From NCBI GenBank assembly GCA_041398665.1, contig JAWKUH010000016.1:57386-121385 (forward strand): 64,000 nt of DNA, in the 5' to 3' direction. The position numbers were made by a program, and so were the translations under genes. The stretch is from Rohdeia sp041398665 (GTDB lineage: Bacteria > Planctomycetota > UBA1135 > GCA-002686595). Position 1 is the first letter of the stretch; each line of letters opens with the position of its first letter. Under the pieces are notes generated by a model that was given only the letters and a program-made list of their open reading frames with translations, ran no database searches and had not been told where the DNA came from. Shown here one piece after another: positions 30,241-38,369 of this stretch.

Positions 30241-32055
30241 GTGGATCCCGCGACCCGACGCACGCACCCGCACCCCGCACCTCCGGGGAGCGCTCCGATC
30301 GACGTCCTCGTCGTCGGCGGCGGGCACGCCGGCGTCGAGGCGGTGCTCGCGGCGTCGCGCCTCGGCGCGCGCGCGGTGCTCCTCACGTTCCGCGCGGACC
30401 GCATCGGCGAGATGAGCTGCAACCCCGCGATCGGGGGTCTCGGCAAGGGCCAGCTCGCGCGCGAGGTCGACGCGCTGGGAGGCGCGATGGGGCTCGCGAC
30501 GGACCGCACCGGCATCCAGTTCCGGATGCTCAACACAGCGAAGGGTCACGCGGTGCGCGCCCCGCGCGCGCAGAGCGATCGCCACCGCTACCGCGAGGAC
30601 GTCACGGCGCAGGTGCTCGCGGCACCCGGCGTCGAGGTCGTCGAGGGCGGCGCGGAGAAGCTGCTCGTCGACGCGAGCGGCGCGCGCCCGCGCGTCGTCG
30701 GCGTCGTGCTCGCGGACGGTCGCGAGCTGCGCGCCGCCGCCACCGTGCTGACGACGGGCACGTTCCTCTCCGCCGTCATGCACACCGGCGAGGTCGTCAC
30801 GGCGGGCGGTCGGGTGGGGGAGGCCGCGGCCGGCGGCATCACCGCGGACCTTCGCGCGCTCGGTCTCGTGACGGGACGACTCAAGACGGGGACGCCGCCG
30901 CGCCTCGCGTCTCGCTCGATCGCGTGGGAACGCCTCGAGGAACAGCCGGGCGACGCCTCGCCGACGCCGTTCAGTCTGCGCACCGATCCCGCGCACTTCC
31001 CCGTGCTGCGTCAGGTGTCGTGCCACGTCACGTGGACGAACCCGCGCACGCACGACGTGATCCGCGCGAACATCCACCGGTCGCCGATGTACGCCGGACG
31101 CATCGAGGGCGTCGGTCCGCGCTACTGCCCGAGCGTCGAGGACAAGGTCGTGCGGTTCGCCGACAAGGACCGTCACCAGATCTTCCTCGAGCCCGAGGGC
31201 CTCGACACCGACGTGGTCTACGTCAACGGACTGTCGACGTCGTTGCCGGCGGAGGTGCAGGAGGAGTTCCTGCGCAGCGTGGAGGGGCTCGAACGCGCGG
31301 AGTTCCTGCGCCACGGGTACGCCGTCGAGTACGACTTCGTGCAGCCCTTCCAGCTCGACCCGACGCTGCAGCTGCGCGACGTCCCCGGCCTGTTCCTCGC
31401 GGGGCAGATCAACGGCACGAGCGGCTACGAGGAGGCGGCGGCGCAGGGGCTCGTCGCCGGCGCGAACGCGGCGCTGTGGGCGCGCGACGACGCGGCGTTC
31501 GTGCTCGAGCGGCACGAGGCCTACACCGGTGTGCTCGTCGACGACCTCACCGTGTCGAACCCGACCGAGCCGTACCGCATGTTCTCGAGCCGCGCGGAGT
31601 ACCGACTCACGCTGCGCCACGACAACGCGGACGCGAGGCTCGGCGACGTCGCGCACGCGATCGGGCTCGTCGACGACGCGACCTTCGCGTTCTACCGCGC
31701 GCGGCGCGAGCGCGTCGCGTCGGCGCGCGCGCTGCTCCGTTCGATCCGATCGCCCGAGTACGGCCACCGCACGCTCGAAGAGGTGCTCGCGCGGCCCGAC
31801 GTCTCGTTCGCGGACGTCGCGGCGCTCGACGAGCGCATCGCCGCGCTCGACCTGCCGACCGACGTCGCGACCGGCGTCGAGGCCGACGTGAAGTACGCGG
31901 GCTACGCCGAACGACAGAGGAAGGACGTCGAGCGCCTGCGCAGGCAGGAGCACACCGAGATCGCGAACGACTTCGACTTCGCCGGCGTGAACCCGCCGGA
32001 CGTGGCGCTGCTCGCGATCCACCTCGAACGCTCGCGGCGGCAGCGTTCGAGCTGA
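30241..32055 (+). CDS. mnmG: tRNA U34 carboxymethylaminomethyl synthesis enzyme MnmG (C-terminal motif missing)
   Basis: A FAD-dependent cytoplasmic enzyme that works with MnmE to modify the wobble uridine of tRNA. The FAD-binding motif VVGGGHAGVEA is near residues 24-34, followed by GEMSCNPAIGGLGKGQLARE and RGPRAQ-like RAPRAQSDR; the middle conserved blocks TGRLKTGTPPR, GPRYCPSVEDK and GQINGTSGYEEAAAQGL are all present. The start must be GTG at 30241, because the nearby ATG is out of frame. At 604 residues it is short. After NDFDFAGV the sequence jumps straight to NPPDVALLAIHLERS, so the usual block GLSxExxxKLxxxxPxTxGQAxRIxG (about 25-27 residues) is absent without loss of frame. The final helix is present. 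Confidence 0.93.
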   Translation: MDPATRRTHPHPAPPGSAPIDVLVVGGGHAGVEAVLAASRLGARAVLLTFRADRIGEMSCNPAIGGLGKGQLAREVDALGGAMGLATDRTGIQFRMLNTAKGHAVRAPRAQSDRHRYREDVTAQVLAAPGVEVVEGGAEKLLVDASGARPRVVGVVLADGRELRAAATVLTTGTFLSAVMHTGEVVTAGGRVGEAAAGGITADLRALGLVTGRLKTGTPPRLASRSIAWERLEEQPGDASPTPFSLRTDPAHFPVLRQVSCHVTWTNPRTHDVIRANIHRSPMYAGRIEGVGPRYCPSVEDKVVRFADKDRHQIFLEPEGLDTDVVYVNGLSTSLPAEVQEEFLRSVEGLERAEFLRHGYAVEYDFVQPFQLDPTLQLRDVPGLFLAGQINGTSGYEEAAAQGLVAGANAALWARDDAAFVLERHEAYTGVLVDDLTVSNPTEPYRMFSSRAEYRLTLRHDNADARLGDVAHAIGLVDDATFAFYRARRERVASARALLRSIRSPEYGHRTLEEVLARPDVSFADVAALDERIAALDLPTDVATGVEADVKYAGYAERQRKDVERLRRQEHTEIANDFDFAGVNPPDVALLAIHLERSRRQRSS

Positions 32056-32079
32056 CCCGTCGCGCCGTCGCGCACCGCG

Positions 32080-32817
32080 TCACGCCGGCGGCAGGCAGAT
32101 CGCGGTGCCGAGGACGAGCACGATCAGCGGGACCGGCGCGAGGAGCAGCGCGAACACCGCTTCGAGCACGACGGAGTGCCGCGCCGGCAGGACGCCGCGG
32201 TCGACGCCGCGCACGAGGACGACGAGCGCGCGCGCCACGGCGACGAGGAACGCGACGAACAGCGCCGTGAGGACGGTGGGTCGCGGCCAGTCGCCGACCG
32301 CCGCGGTGAGCTCGACGAGTTCGGGATCGGCCGTTCGGAGACGTTCGACGTCGGCGAGGCCGCGCGGCGCGTCGTCGCCGAGGTCGAGGTGGTTCCAGTC
32401 GGGGTCGTCGACGTGCCACGGACCGCCGGGTCGACGGACGAGCAGGGCGTAGCCGCCGCCGTTCTCGAACTCCATGGAGAAGTGCGCGCGCTCGCCCGGA
32501 TGGAGCGTCGCGTGCGCGCCGCCGCGCGCGAGGAAGAGGCTCGCGGGATCGAGCGGCCTCGGCATCGTGCAGGGCTCGACCTGCTCGTACCGTTCGCCGT
32601 CCCAGCGGTACGACGCGACGAGCGGCACGGCTTCGAAGGGCGCGTCGCCCGTGTTCTCGAGGACGAGGTCGACGGAGTCGGCGCTGCCGAGATCCGCGGA
32701 CCATCCGGAGACGACCAGCAGGAGTCCGCCGTAGAGCGCCGCGACGTCGAAGAGCGCGAACGCGAGCGCGCGGAGGATCCGCGCGGCGCGGGACGGTCGA
32801 GCCCGGCTCTCCGACAT
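32080..32817 (-). CDS. Membrane protein of unknown function
   Basis: A 245-residue protein with an N-terminal hydrophobic helix (FALFDVAALYGGLLLVVSGW), an extracytoplasmic beta-rich domain of about 130 residues with VDLVLENTGDAPFEAVPL, and two C-terminal membrane helices (VLTALFVAFLVAVARALVVL and VFALLLAPVPLIVLVLG). No family recognised. It starts 72 bases after the stop of the riboswitch-controlled propeller gene on the same strand, but a strong hairpin lies in between, so co-transcription is uncertain. It converges with mnmG. Confidence 0.65.
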   Translation of the reverse strand: MSESRARPSRAARILRALAFALFDVAALYGGLLLVVSGWSADLGSADSVDLVLENTGDAPFEAVPLVASYRWDGERYEQVEPCTMPRPLDPASLFLARGGAHATLHPGERAHFSMEFENGGGYALLVRRPGGPWHVDDPDWNHLDLGDDAPRGLADVERLRTADPELVELTAAVGDWPRPTVLTALFVAFLVAVARALVVLVRGVDRGVLPARHSVVLEAVFALLLAPVPLIVLVLGTAICLPPA

Positions 32818-32837
32818 GCCGTCAGTCTACTCGCAGC

Positions 32838-32875
32838 GCGCGGCGCCGCCCCGACTCCGCGGGGCGGCGCCGCGC
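32838..32875 (-). terminator. Perfect 15-bp hairpin after the propeller gene
   Basis: GCGCGGCGCCGCCCC at 32838-32852 pairs exactly with GGGGCGGCGCCGCGC at 32861-32875 around an 8-base loop. It lies 15 bases past the stop of the propeller gene (32890). No T-run follows on the minus strand, so this is a strong-stem terminator of the GC-rich type or an RNA-stabilising 3' hairpin. Confidence 0.6.
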
Positions 32876-32889
32876 CTCCGTGGACCGGC

Positions 32890-34153
32890 TCAGTTCAGCG
32901 CGGTCGTCGACGTGCCGACGATCCCGAGCAGCGGGTCGACGCACACCGCCTGGATCGCGGCGTTGCCGATCCACGTGCCGGGGTTCACGTAGCCGATCGA
33001 CGCGTGCCCCGCGGCGTCGAGCGGCAGGTACGGTCCGTACAGGAACGTGAACGGGTCGAGGCCGGTGAACAGCGGCGCGAACAGACCCGTCACGATCGGC
33101 AGCTCGACCGGCGAGTAGAGCGACTGGGGCCCGTACACGACGAGCGCGAGACCGTTCGCCGGTCCGGCGTCGACGACGACGTCGAAGGGACCCGGACCGC
33201 CGACGCCGACGCCGGTGAGCGACAGCGTGGGACGGGCGGGACGCACCTCGTACCGCTCCCAGGTCGAGAAGAAGTCCGTCGTGACGTAGCGCAGCGTGCC
33301 GCCGTGCTGCGGCTGGAACGGCGTGAAGGTCGCGCCGGTCGTCGCGGGGACGAACTCGAGGCCGCTGATCGTGTTGAAGGTCGGACCCGGTGACCACGGG
33401 CGACGTCGCGGGGCCCGATCCGACGCGCAGCACCTGGTTCGCGCCGGTCGCGAAGTCGTCCATCGCGAGGTAGAGCGCACCCGTCGTCGCGTCGCACTCC
33501 AGCGAGAAACCGCCGCCGAAGCCGGAGCCGACCACGGTCGCGTCGGCCTCCGTGAGGATCGGCGCACCGGTGAGGTCGGCCGCGTCGAACCGCAGCACGT
33601 CGGTGGTGCCGGACTGCGTCGCGTAGTAGAGGTTGCCCGGCGCGTCGACGGCGACCGGACCCGAGAAGCCCGCGACGTGCGCGACGTGCGTCACCGCTCC
33701 GTTCGTGACGTCGAGGCGGAACAGCTCGTTGCCCCCCATCCCCGCCGCGGCGCTGACGTACGCCGTCGTCGGCGACGCGAAGTCCGCGTCGAAGTTGAAG
33801 ACGATCGTGGCGATCGGGTTCAGGCCGCCGCTCGCGAGATCGATGCGGTGGATATCGTGGTTCGAGCTCTCGCCGAGGAGCGCGAAGCTCTCCGTCGGGT
33901 CGACGCGCAGGAAGCTGCCGAAGACGAAGCCCGGGAACGTGGCGAGCGTCGAGGTCGTCGCGCCCGTCGCGTCGTGGCGCGTCAGCGACGTGCCGTCGAA
34001 GGCGAGGAAGTCGCCGCTCGAGAGCGTCGCGACGAGGTTCTGGCCGGGGTAGGGGAGCGCGGCGATCGCGAAGCCGTCGCTCGCGGTGTCGGCGGCGACG
34101 ATCGGGGCGAACAGGAACAGCGCGCACGCGGCGCGCGAGAAGGAACGGTGCAT
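32890..34153 (-). CDS. Secreted beta-propeller protein under a cobalamin riboswitch (one frameshift)
   Basis: About 420 residues after repair of one frameshift. Residues 1-21 form a signal peptide (CALFLFAPIVAAD). The body is a run of propeller-type blades: LATFPGFVFGSFLRVDP, HDIHRIDLASGGLNPIATI, NELFRLDVTNGAVTHVAHV, GNLYYATQSGTTDVLRFDA, GALYLAMDDFATGANQVLRV. Near 33390 the frame shifts (SPVV continues as SPGPTFNTISGLEFVP), consistent with one lost base. The last 110 residues are the beta module shared with the proteins at 126-2782 and 59020-61527. The ATG follows a good ribosome site (GAGGA, 3 bases before the start codon). A cobalamin riboswitch starts about 330 bases upstream, so expression should fall when B12 is plentiful. 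That regulation plus a propeller fold recalls BtuG of Bacteroides; a B12-binding role is inference. Confidence 0.75.
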
Positions 34154-34290
34154 GGGTCCTCGATGACGCCGCCGTCCAGCGCGGCAGGGCGTCGGTCAGG
34201 TGTCGATGGAGGCACCGACGGGACCGGCGTGCCGCGGGCCGCGTACGACCCGACCGTACGCCCCGATCCCGAGGGCGCGTTTGGTTCGAC

Positions 34291-34485
34291 TGCCGGTCAG
34301 GTCTTCTGGCTCGTGGATCGTCCTCGGCCCGTCACCTTCCCAGCTCCTCGCGGAGCCAGTGGCTCTGCGGCACACGCCTGACGGCGCGTCCGCGACAGAC
34401 CTCGTCCCCACTCACAGCGGCGGGACCGCGGTGGATTCGCACCACACTTCCCTTGGCCGAGCAGTGCCCCGACGGTACCCGCACC
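34291..34485 (-). promoter_or_regulatory. Cobalamin (B12) riboswitch
   Basis: Read on the minus strand, this leader contains the conserved blocks of the cobalamin riboswitch in order: GGGAA (about 34452-34448), GGTGCGAATCC, the CCCGCCGCTGTGA segment, GCCACTGG, GGGAAGG, and the B12 box GAGCCAGAAGACCTGACC ending near 34295. The aptamer ends about 138 bases before the ATG at 34153. That interval holds an imperfect hairpin (GACGCC with GGCGTC, inner GCCG with CGGC) ending just before the GAGGA ribosome site, so translational control is plausible. Ends are approximate because the P1 stem was not folded computationally. The only downstream gene on this strand is the secreted propeller protein. Confidence 0.9.
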
Positions 34486-34520
34486 TCGCTCGCCCCGTCA
34501 ACTCGTACCGACCCCGACCG

Positions 34521-35723
34521 TCAGGAGTCGTTGTCGGAACCGATCTTGGTCTCGAGCTTGCGGGGCTTGCGGCGCCTTCCCCTGGCGACGCTCTTCGGCG
34601 TCATGCCCCGCATGGCGTCGAGTCTGCCGAAGCACAGCAGGCGGTCGCCGTCCTCGAGGACGCGCGAGCCCTTGGGATTCGACACGACGTTCGTTCCGCG
34701 GTGGAGCGTCAGGACGACGATGTCCTTCTCGCGCAGGCCGGACTCCTCGATCGTCCTGCCGACGAACTCGCTGTCGTGGCGCACGCCGAGCTCGGCGACG
34801 CCGTAGCCGCGGGTGACGGTCAACCGTTGGCGCACGTCCATGTGGGGGAACTCCACCTGGTCGGCGACGTAGTCGACGATCTCGCCGGCGATGTCGAGCC
34901 CGGTCGCGCCCTCGATGCCCTCGAGGCCGGGCGACGAGTTGACCTCCATGATCTGCGGCCCGTCCGAACCCTCGAGCATGTCCACGCCGGCCACGCGCAG
35001 ACCCATGATCTGCGCAGCGCGGACCGCCGTCGTCTCGTAGCGCTCCTCGAGTTGGATCACCTCGGCCTTGCCGCCTCGGTGCACGTTGCTACGGAACTCC
35101 TGACCCTGGGCGACGCGGCGGATGGCGGCGACGACGCGGTCGCCGACCACGAACGCGCGCACGTCGCGTCCCTTGCTCTCGGCGACGAACTTCTGGATCA
35201 GGACGTTCTGCTTGGCGCTCTGCAGCGTCTCGATGATGGCCTGCGCGATCTTCTCGGAGTCGGCGAGGATGACGCCGACGCCCTGCGTGCCCTCGAGCAC
35301 CTTGATGATCACGGGAGCGCCGCCGACGCGTGCGATCGCGGGGAGGACGTCCTCCTTCTGGCGCACGAACGCGGTGGGCGGGATGCCGATGTCGTGGCGC
35401 GAGAGGATCTGGAGCGAGCGCAACTTGTCCCGCGAGTTCATGATCGCGGCCGCCGTGTTCGGCGTGTAGACGTCCATCTGCTCGAACTGGCGGACGACGG
35501 CCGTGCCGAAGTACGTGATCGACGCGCCGATGCGGGGCAGGATCGCGTCGAAGCGCGGGACGCGCTTGTTCCCGAGGTAGAGGTCGGGATCGCCGTGCTC
35601 GAGGTCGATGGCGAAGCTGGTCGTCCGGAGCACCTGCACCTTGTGGCCGCGCGAGCGCGTGGCCTCGACGAGGCGGCGTGTGCTGTAGCAGCGAGGAGCG
35701 GTCGAGAGGATGCCGAGGCGCAT
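34521..35723 (-). CDS. RimK-like ATP-grasp ligase fused to a TrkA_C (RCK_C) domain
   Basis: A 400-residue protein. Residues 1-295 match the RimK family (ribosomal S6 glutamate ligase and relatives): MRLGILSTAPRCYSTRRLVE, the N-domain block RVPRFDAILPRIGASITYFG, the ATP-grasp lysine region PVIIKVLEGTQGVGVIL, and the metal site DMLEGSDGPQIMEVNSSPG. Residues of about 315-385 form a TrkA_C/RCK_C domain (DSEFVGRTIEESGLREKDI, then GTNVVSNPKGSRVLEDGD), a small-ligand-binding regulatory module normally attached to ion transporters. Canonical RimK is about 300 residues and lacks it. The tail is basic and resembles an RNA- or ribosome-binding extension. The gene follows the SLC12 cotransporter gene on the same strand, so the pair may be linked. 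Substrate unknown. Confidence 0.85.
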   Translation of the reverse strand: MRLGILSTAPRCYSTRRLVEATRSRGHKVQVLRTTSFAIDLEHGDPDLYLGNKRVPRFDAILPRIGASITYFGTAVVRQFEQMDVYTPNTAAAIMNSRDKLRSLQILSRHDIGIPPTAFVRQKEDVLPAIARVGGAPVIIKVLEGTQGVGVILADSEKIAQAIIETLQSAKQNVLIQKFVAESKGRDVRAFVVGDRVVAAIRRVAQGQEFRSNVHRGGKAEVIQLEERYETTAVRAAQIMGLRVAGVDMLEGSDGPQIMEVNSSPGLEGIEGATGLDIAGEIVDYVADQVEFPHMDVRQRLTVTRGYGVAELGVRHDSEFVGRTIEESGLREKDIVVLTLHRGTNVVSNPKGSRVLEDGDRLLCFGRLDAMRGMTPKSVARGRRRKPRKLETKIGSDNDS

Positions 35724-35828
35724 GCATTGAGACTAGGAAGTCCGAGCGCGAGCGTCGAGGTGCGGGGGCGAGTAAGCCGATCGTCGATCGCGCTCCCCGA
35801 ACGGCGCCTGCGGCGCCGGAGAACACAA

Positions 35829-35977
35829 TTCACAGGGAGCCGGGGAGAACGGGGAGGCACACATCGGAGATGTTCCGCGACTCGACAACTCCGAGCACAC
35901 GTCGTCACCGCGCATCGCAATGGTTCGACGATCACCTGTACCGTTCGACCTCCCCGTCCTCCCCGGCTCCCTGTGAA
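35829..35977. repeat. Long imperfect inverted repeat (REP-like), 29-base arms
   Basis: The left arm at 35829-35857 begins TTCACAGGGAGCCGGGGAGA and ends ACGGGGAGG. The right arm at 35949-35977 is its reverse complement with 28 of 29 bases matching; similarity extends a few bases beyond as ACACAAT/ACACGAT. The spacer is 91 bases. The element fills much of the 315-base gap between the cotransporter stop and the RimK-like start, which otherwise holds nothing recognisable. The wording recalls the dispersed TCACAG..GGAG repeats of several phyla that behave as REP/BIME elements. A diverged single copy may lie at 40121-40146. Confidence 0.7.
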
Positions 35978-36038
35978 ATCGTGTGGTTTCGCGCGGCCGG
36001 CAGGCCGCGCGTGCGCCTCGAGAAGCGAGACGGACAAT

Positions 36039-38234
36039 TCACGTCTCGAGATCCATCCCCCCCGCACTGTCCACCAGGAGCACACGGTCGAGCGCCCCCG
36101 CGAAGCCGTCGACGGTCTCGACGAAGGCCGCGTCCTGCTCGGGGTCGGCGGGGATCTCCAGACCGAGGAGCACGACCGACGCGTCCTTCGAGCGCTCCGC
36201 GATCGTCGCCCGCGGACTGGCGGAGACGAAGACCTCGCAGCGCGCGTCGATGCGCGCGGAGCGGGCGAGGCTCTTCAGGTGGTTCTTCACCTCGTCGACG
36301 GCCGCCTCGTTCGGGACGATGCGTCGCAGTCGGATCGTGCGGTTCCTCCAGCGCTGGTTGCGCCGCAGGAGGTGCGCGAGGAGCAGCATGAGCGGGCCGT
36401 TCTTGCGGCCCCGCCACCACACGTCGATCGGACCCGGCGGCGGCTCCCAGATCGACTCGTCCTCGTGCCGCGAGCGCACGACGACGACGCTCCGCTCGAG
36501 GCCGGAGATCGTCCGCAGGACGTCGCAGAACCTCCCGATCCGCGCGGGGTCCGTCGGCCAGCCGAGCAGCACCGTGTTCGGCTCCAGCCCGCCGAGACCG
36601 TGCGCCTGCACGAGCGCCTCGACGCCGGACCGGACGCTCGGCGCGACGACGACGGCCGGGAACGCGGCGAGCGATTCGTCTCGGATGAACGTCCGCAGGA
36701 CCTCGGTCTGCGCGGTCCGGCGCCGGAGCAGGTCGGGCAGTTCGCCCTCGATGACCTGCCCGAGCGTCTGGATGCCGTGGCCGCTCGTGAGCCAGTGCCC
36801 CCAGACCGCGAGGTGTCGGCGCGTGTGGCCGGCGCCGCTCAGCGTGAGGAGCATGGGGCGCCAGTTCTTCGGGTGGCGCAGCCGGTCCTCGAGGATCGCG
36901 ATGTTCTTGCGCGCGCGCTCGAACGCGAGCCCGCTCCTGAGGTCGCCCCACTTCGCCTCGACCTCGCGCTGCGCGATCAGCCAGTAGAGGAACGCGATCG
37001 CGGCGACGGAGACGAGCGCCCAGCTCCACGAGATGAGGAACATCACGGCGACGCACGCGACCGCGCCGACGAGCGAGAGCGACCAGTGGCACCAACGGAA
37101 GCTCGGCCGGTAGCTCGGGTTCCCCGTGACCGACTCCGTGAACGTCGCGAGGTTGAGCGTCCCGTACGTGATCATGAACGCCATCGTGATGATCGGGGCG
37201 ATGGCGTTGAGGTCGCCGAGCAGGATGCACGCCTGCGCGATGGCGAAGGTGAGGACGGTCGCGCGACGCGGCTCGTTCGCCGCACCGCTGCCGCGCGCGA
37301 ACGGGCCGAGCACGGGCAGGATGCGGTCGCGTGCGAACGCCTGGAGGATGCGCGGCGCACCCATCATGCTCCCCAGCGCCGAGCTGATCGTGGCGGCGAA
37401 CACGCCCGCGGTGATGAGCAGCGGCACGGCGGCGACCTCGGCCATGACGATGTCGCCGGTGAGCAGCGCACCGCGCTCGCGCACCGCTCCGAGCAGCAGC
37501 GCGATCCCGAGGTAGATCACTCCTGTGAACAGGATCGCGGCGAGGGTGCCGCGCGGGATCGAGCGCGCGGGGTCCGCGAGGTCGCCCGACATGTTGGATC
37601 CGGCCATGATCCCGGTGACGGCCGGGAAGAACAGCGCGAACATCGCCACGAGACCGGGGTCGCCCTCGCCGCGCGGGCCGAGGTTCGCGCGCAGCGTCTC
37701 CGCGTCGAAGGCGTCGAACGCGCCGACGCCGAAGGACACGATCGAGGCCAGGAGCACCGCGAGGATCGCGTACTGCAGCTTGATCGTCCAACCCGCTCCG
37801 ACGAACACGCACACGAACACCAGCGCGTTCGTGACGGTGGCGACGAGCATCTCGTGCTCGGCGAAGACGGGGAACGTCGCGGTGAACGCCTCGGCGAAGC
37901 CGATGACGTACATCGCCGACGAGATGGCCTGCGCGGTGAAGAAGACGAGACCGATCGTGCCGCCGAACTCGACGCCGAGGCTGCGGCTGATCAGGAAGTA
38001 GGCGCCGCCGCCCTTCGTGCGCGTGTTGGTCGCGATCGCGGCCAGCGACAGTCCGGTGAGGACGGTGATGGCCTTCGCGGCGAGCACGATCCCGAGCGCC
38101 CGCACGACGCCGGCGTTGCCCACGACCTCCGAGAACCGGAGGAACATGATGACGCCGAGGATCGTGAGCACGCACGGCGTGAACACGCCGCCGAATGTGC
38201 CGAACCTCGCACTGCTCTGCTTCCCCTCGGGCAT
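36039..38234 (-). CDS. Cation-chloride cotransporter (SLC12/NKCC-like), APC superfamily
   Basis: A 731-residue membrane protein. The first 450 residues contain 12 predicted membrane segments. The opening FGTFGGVFTPCVLTILGVIM, then KGGGAYFLISRSLGVEFGG, is the SLC12 signature (helix 1 break GVFxPCxLxIxGVIMFLR and helix 3 RSLGxExGGxIGL), and SGxNMSGDLxDPxRSIPxGT follows in helix 6. The C-terminal 270 residues are a soluble domain with two alternating alpha/beta halves (VVVVRSRHEDES, DASVVLLGLEIP), like the cytoplasmic domain of eukaryotic and archaeal CCCs. It should carry Cl- with K+ and/or Na+; ion choice cannot be set from sequence. The RimK-TrkA_C gene follows on the same strand. Confidence 0.93.
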   Translation of the reverse strand: MPEGKQSSARFGTFGGVFTPCVLTILGVIMFLRFSEVVGNAGVVRALGIVLAAKAITVLTGLSLAAIATNTRTKGGGAYFLISRSLGVEFGGTIGLVFFTAQAISSAMYVIGFAEAFTATFPVFAEHEMLVATVTNALVFVCVFVGAGWTIKLQYAILAVLLASIVSFGVGAFDAFDAETLRANLGPRGEGDPGLVAMFALFFPAVTGIMAGSNMSGDLADPARSIPRGTLAAILFTGVIYLGIALLLGAVRERGALLTGDIVMAEVAAVPLLITAGVFAATISSALGSMMGAPRILQAFARDRILPVLGPFARGSGAANEPRRATVLTFAIAQACILLGDLNAIAPIITMAFMITYGTLNLATFTESVTGNPSYRPSFRWCHWSLSLVGAVACVAVMFLISWSWALVSVAAIAFLYWLIAQREVEAKWGDLRSGLAFERARKNIAILEDRLRHPKNWRPMLLTLSGAGHTRRHLAVWGHWLTSGHGIQTLGQVIEGELPDLLRRRTAQTEVLRTFIRDESLAAFPAVVVAPSVRSGVEALVQAHGLGGLEPNTVLLGWPTDPARIGRFCDVLRTISGLERSVVVVRSRHEDESIWEPPPGPIDVWWRGRKNGPLMLLLAHLLRRNQRWRNRTIRLRRIVPNEAAVDEVKNHLKSLARSARIDARCEVFVSASPRATIAERSKDASVVLLGLEIPADPEQDAAFVETVDGFAGALDRVLLVDSAGGMDLET

Positions 38235-38369
38235 CGCTGACGCTCCGCGGGGAGCGGGGCGCGATGGTACGGAGGCGGAGGGGCGGTTCGATCCCCGGGC
38301 CGGCTCTCCCCGTCGACCGGTACCCCGCGTGGGTCCGCGGACCCGTTCGGCCGGGTCCGCGCGGGCCCG

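Noticed and set aside
34291..34411. A small minus-strand protein frame inside the riboswitch region
   Set aside because: The same bases form the conserved cobalamin aptamer; the frame has no family features.
34200..38240. A plus-strand open frame of over 1300 codons
   Set aside because: It runs antisense through the RimK-like and cotransporter genes, has arginine/aspartate-rich low-complexity translation and matches no family; it is a GC-bias shadow.
38280..38300. A tRNA T-loop-like GGTTCGATCCCC
   Set aside because: The flanking bases do not pair as a T-arm and no acceptor, D or anticodon arm can be laid out around it.
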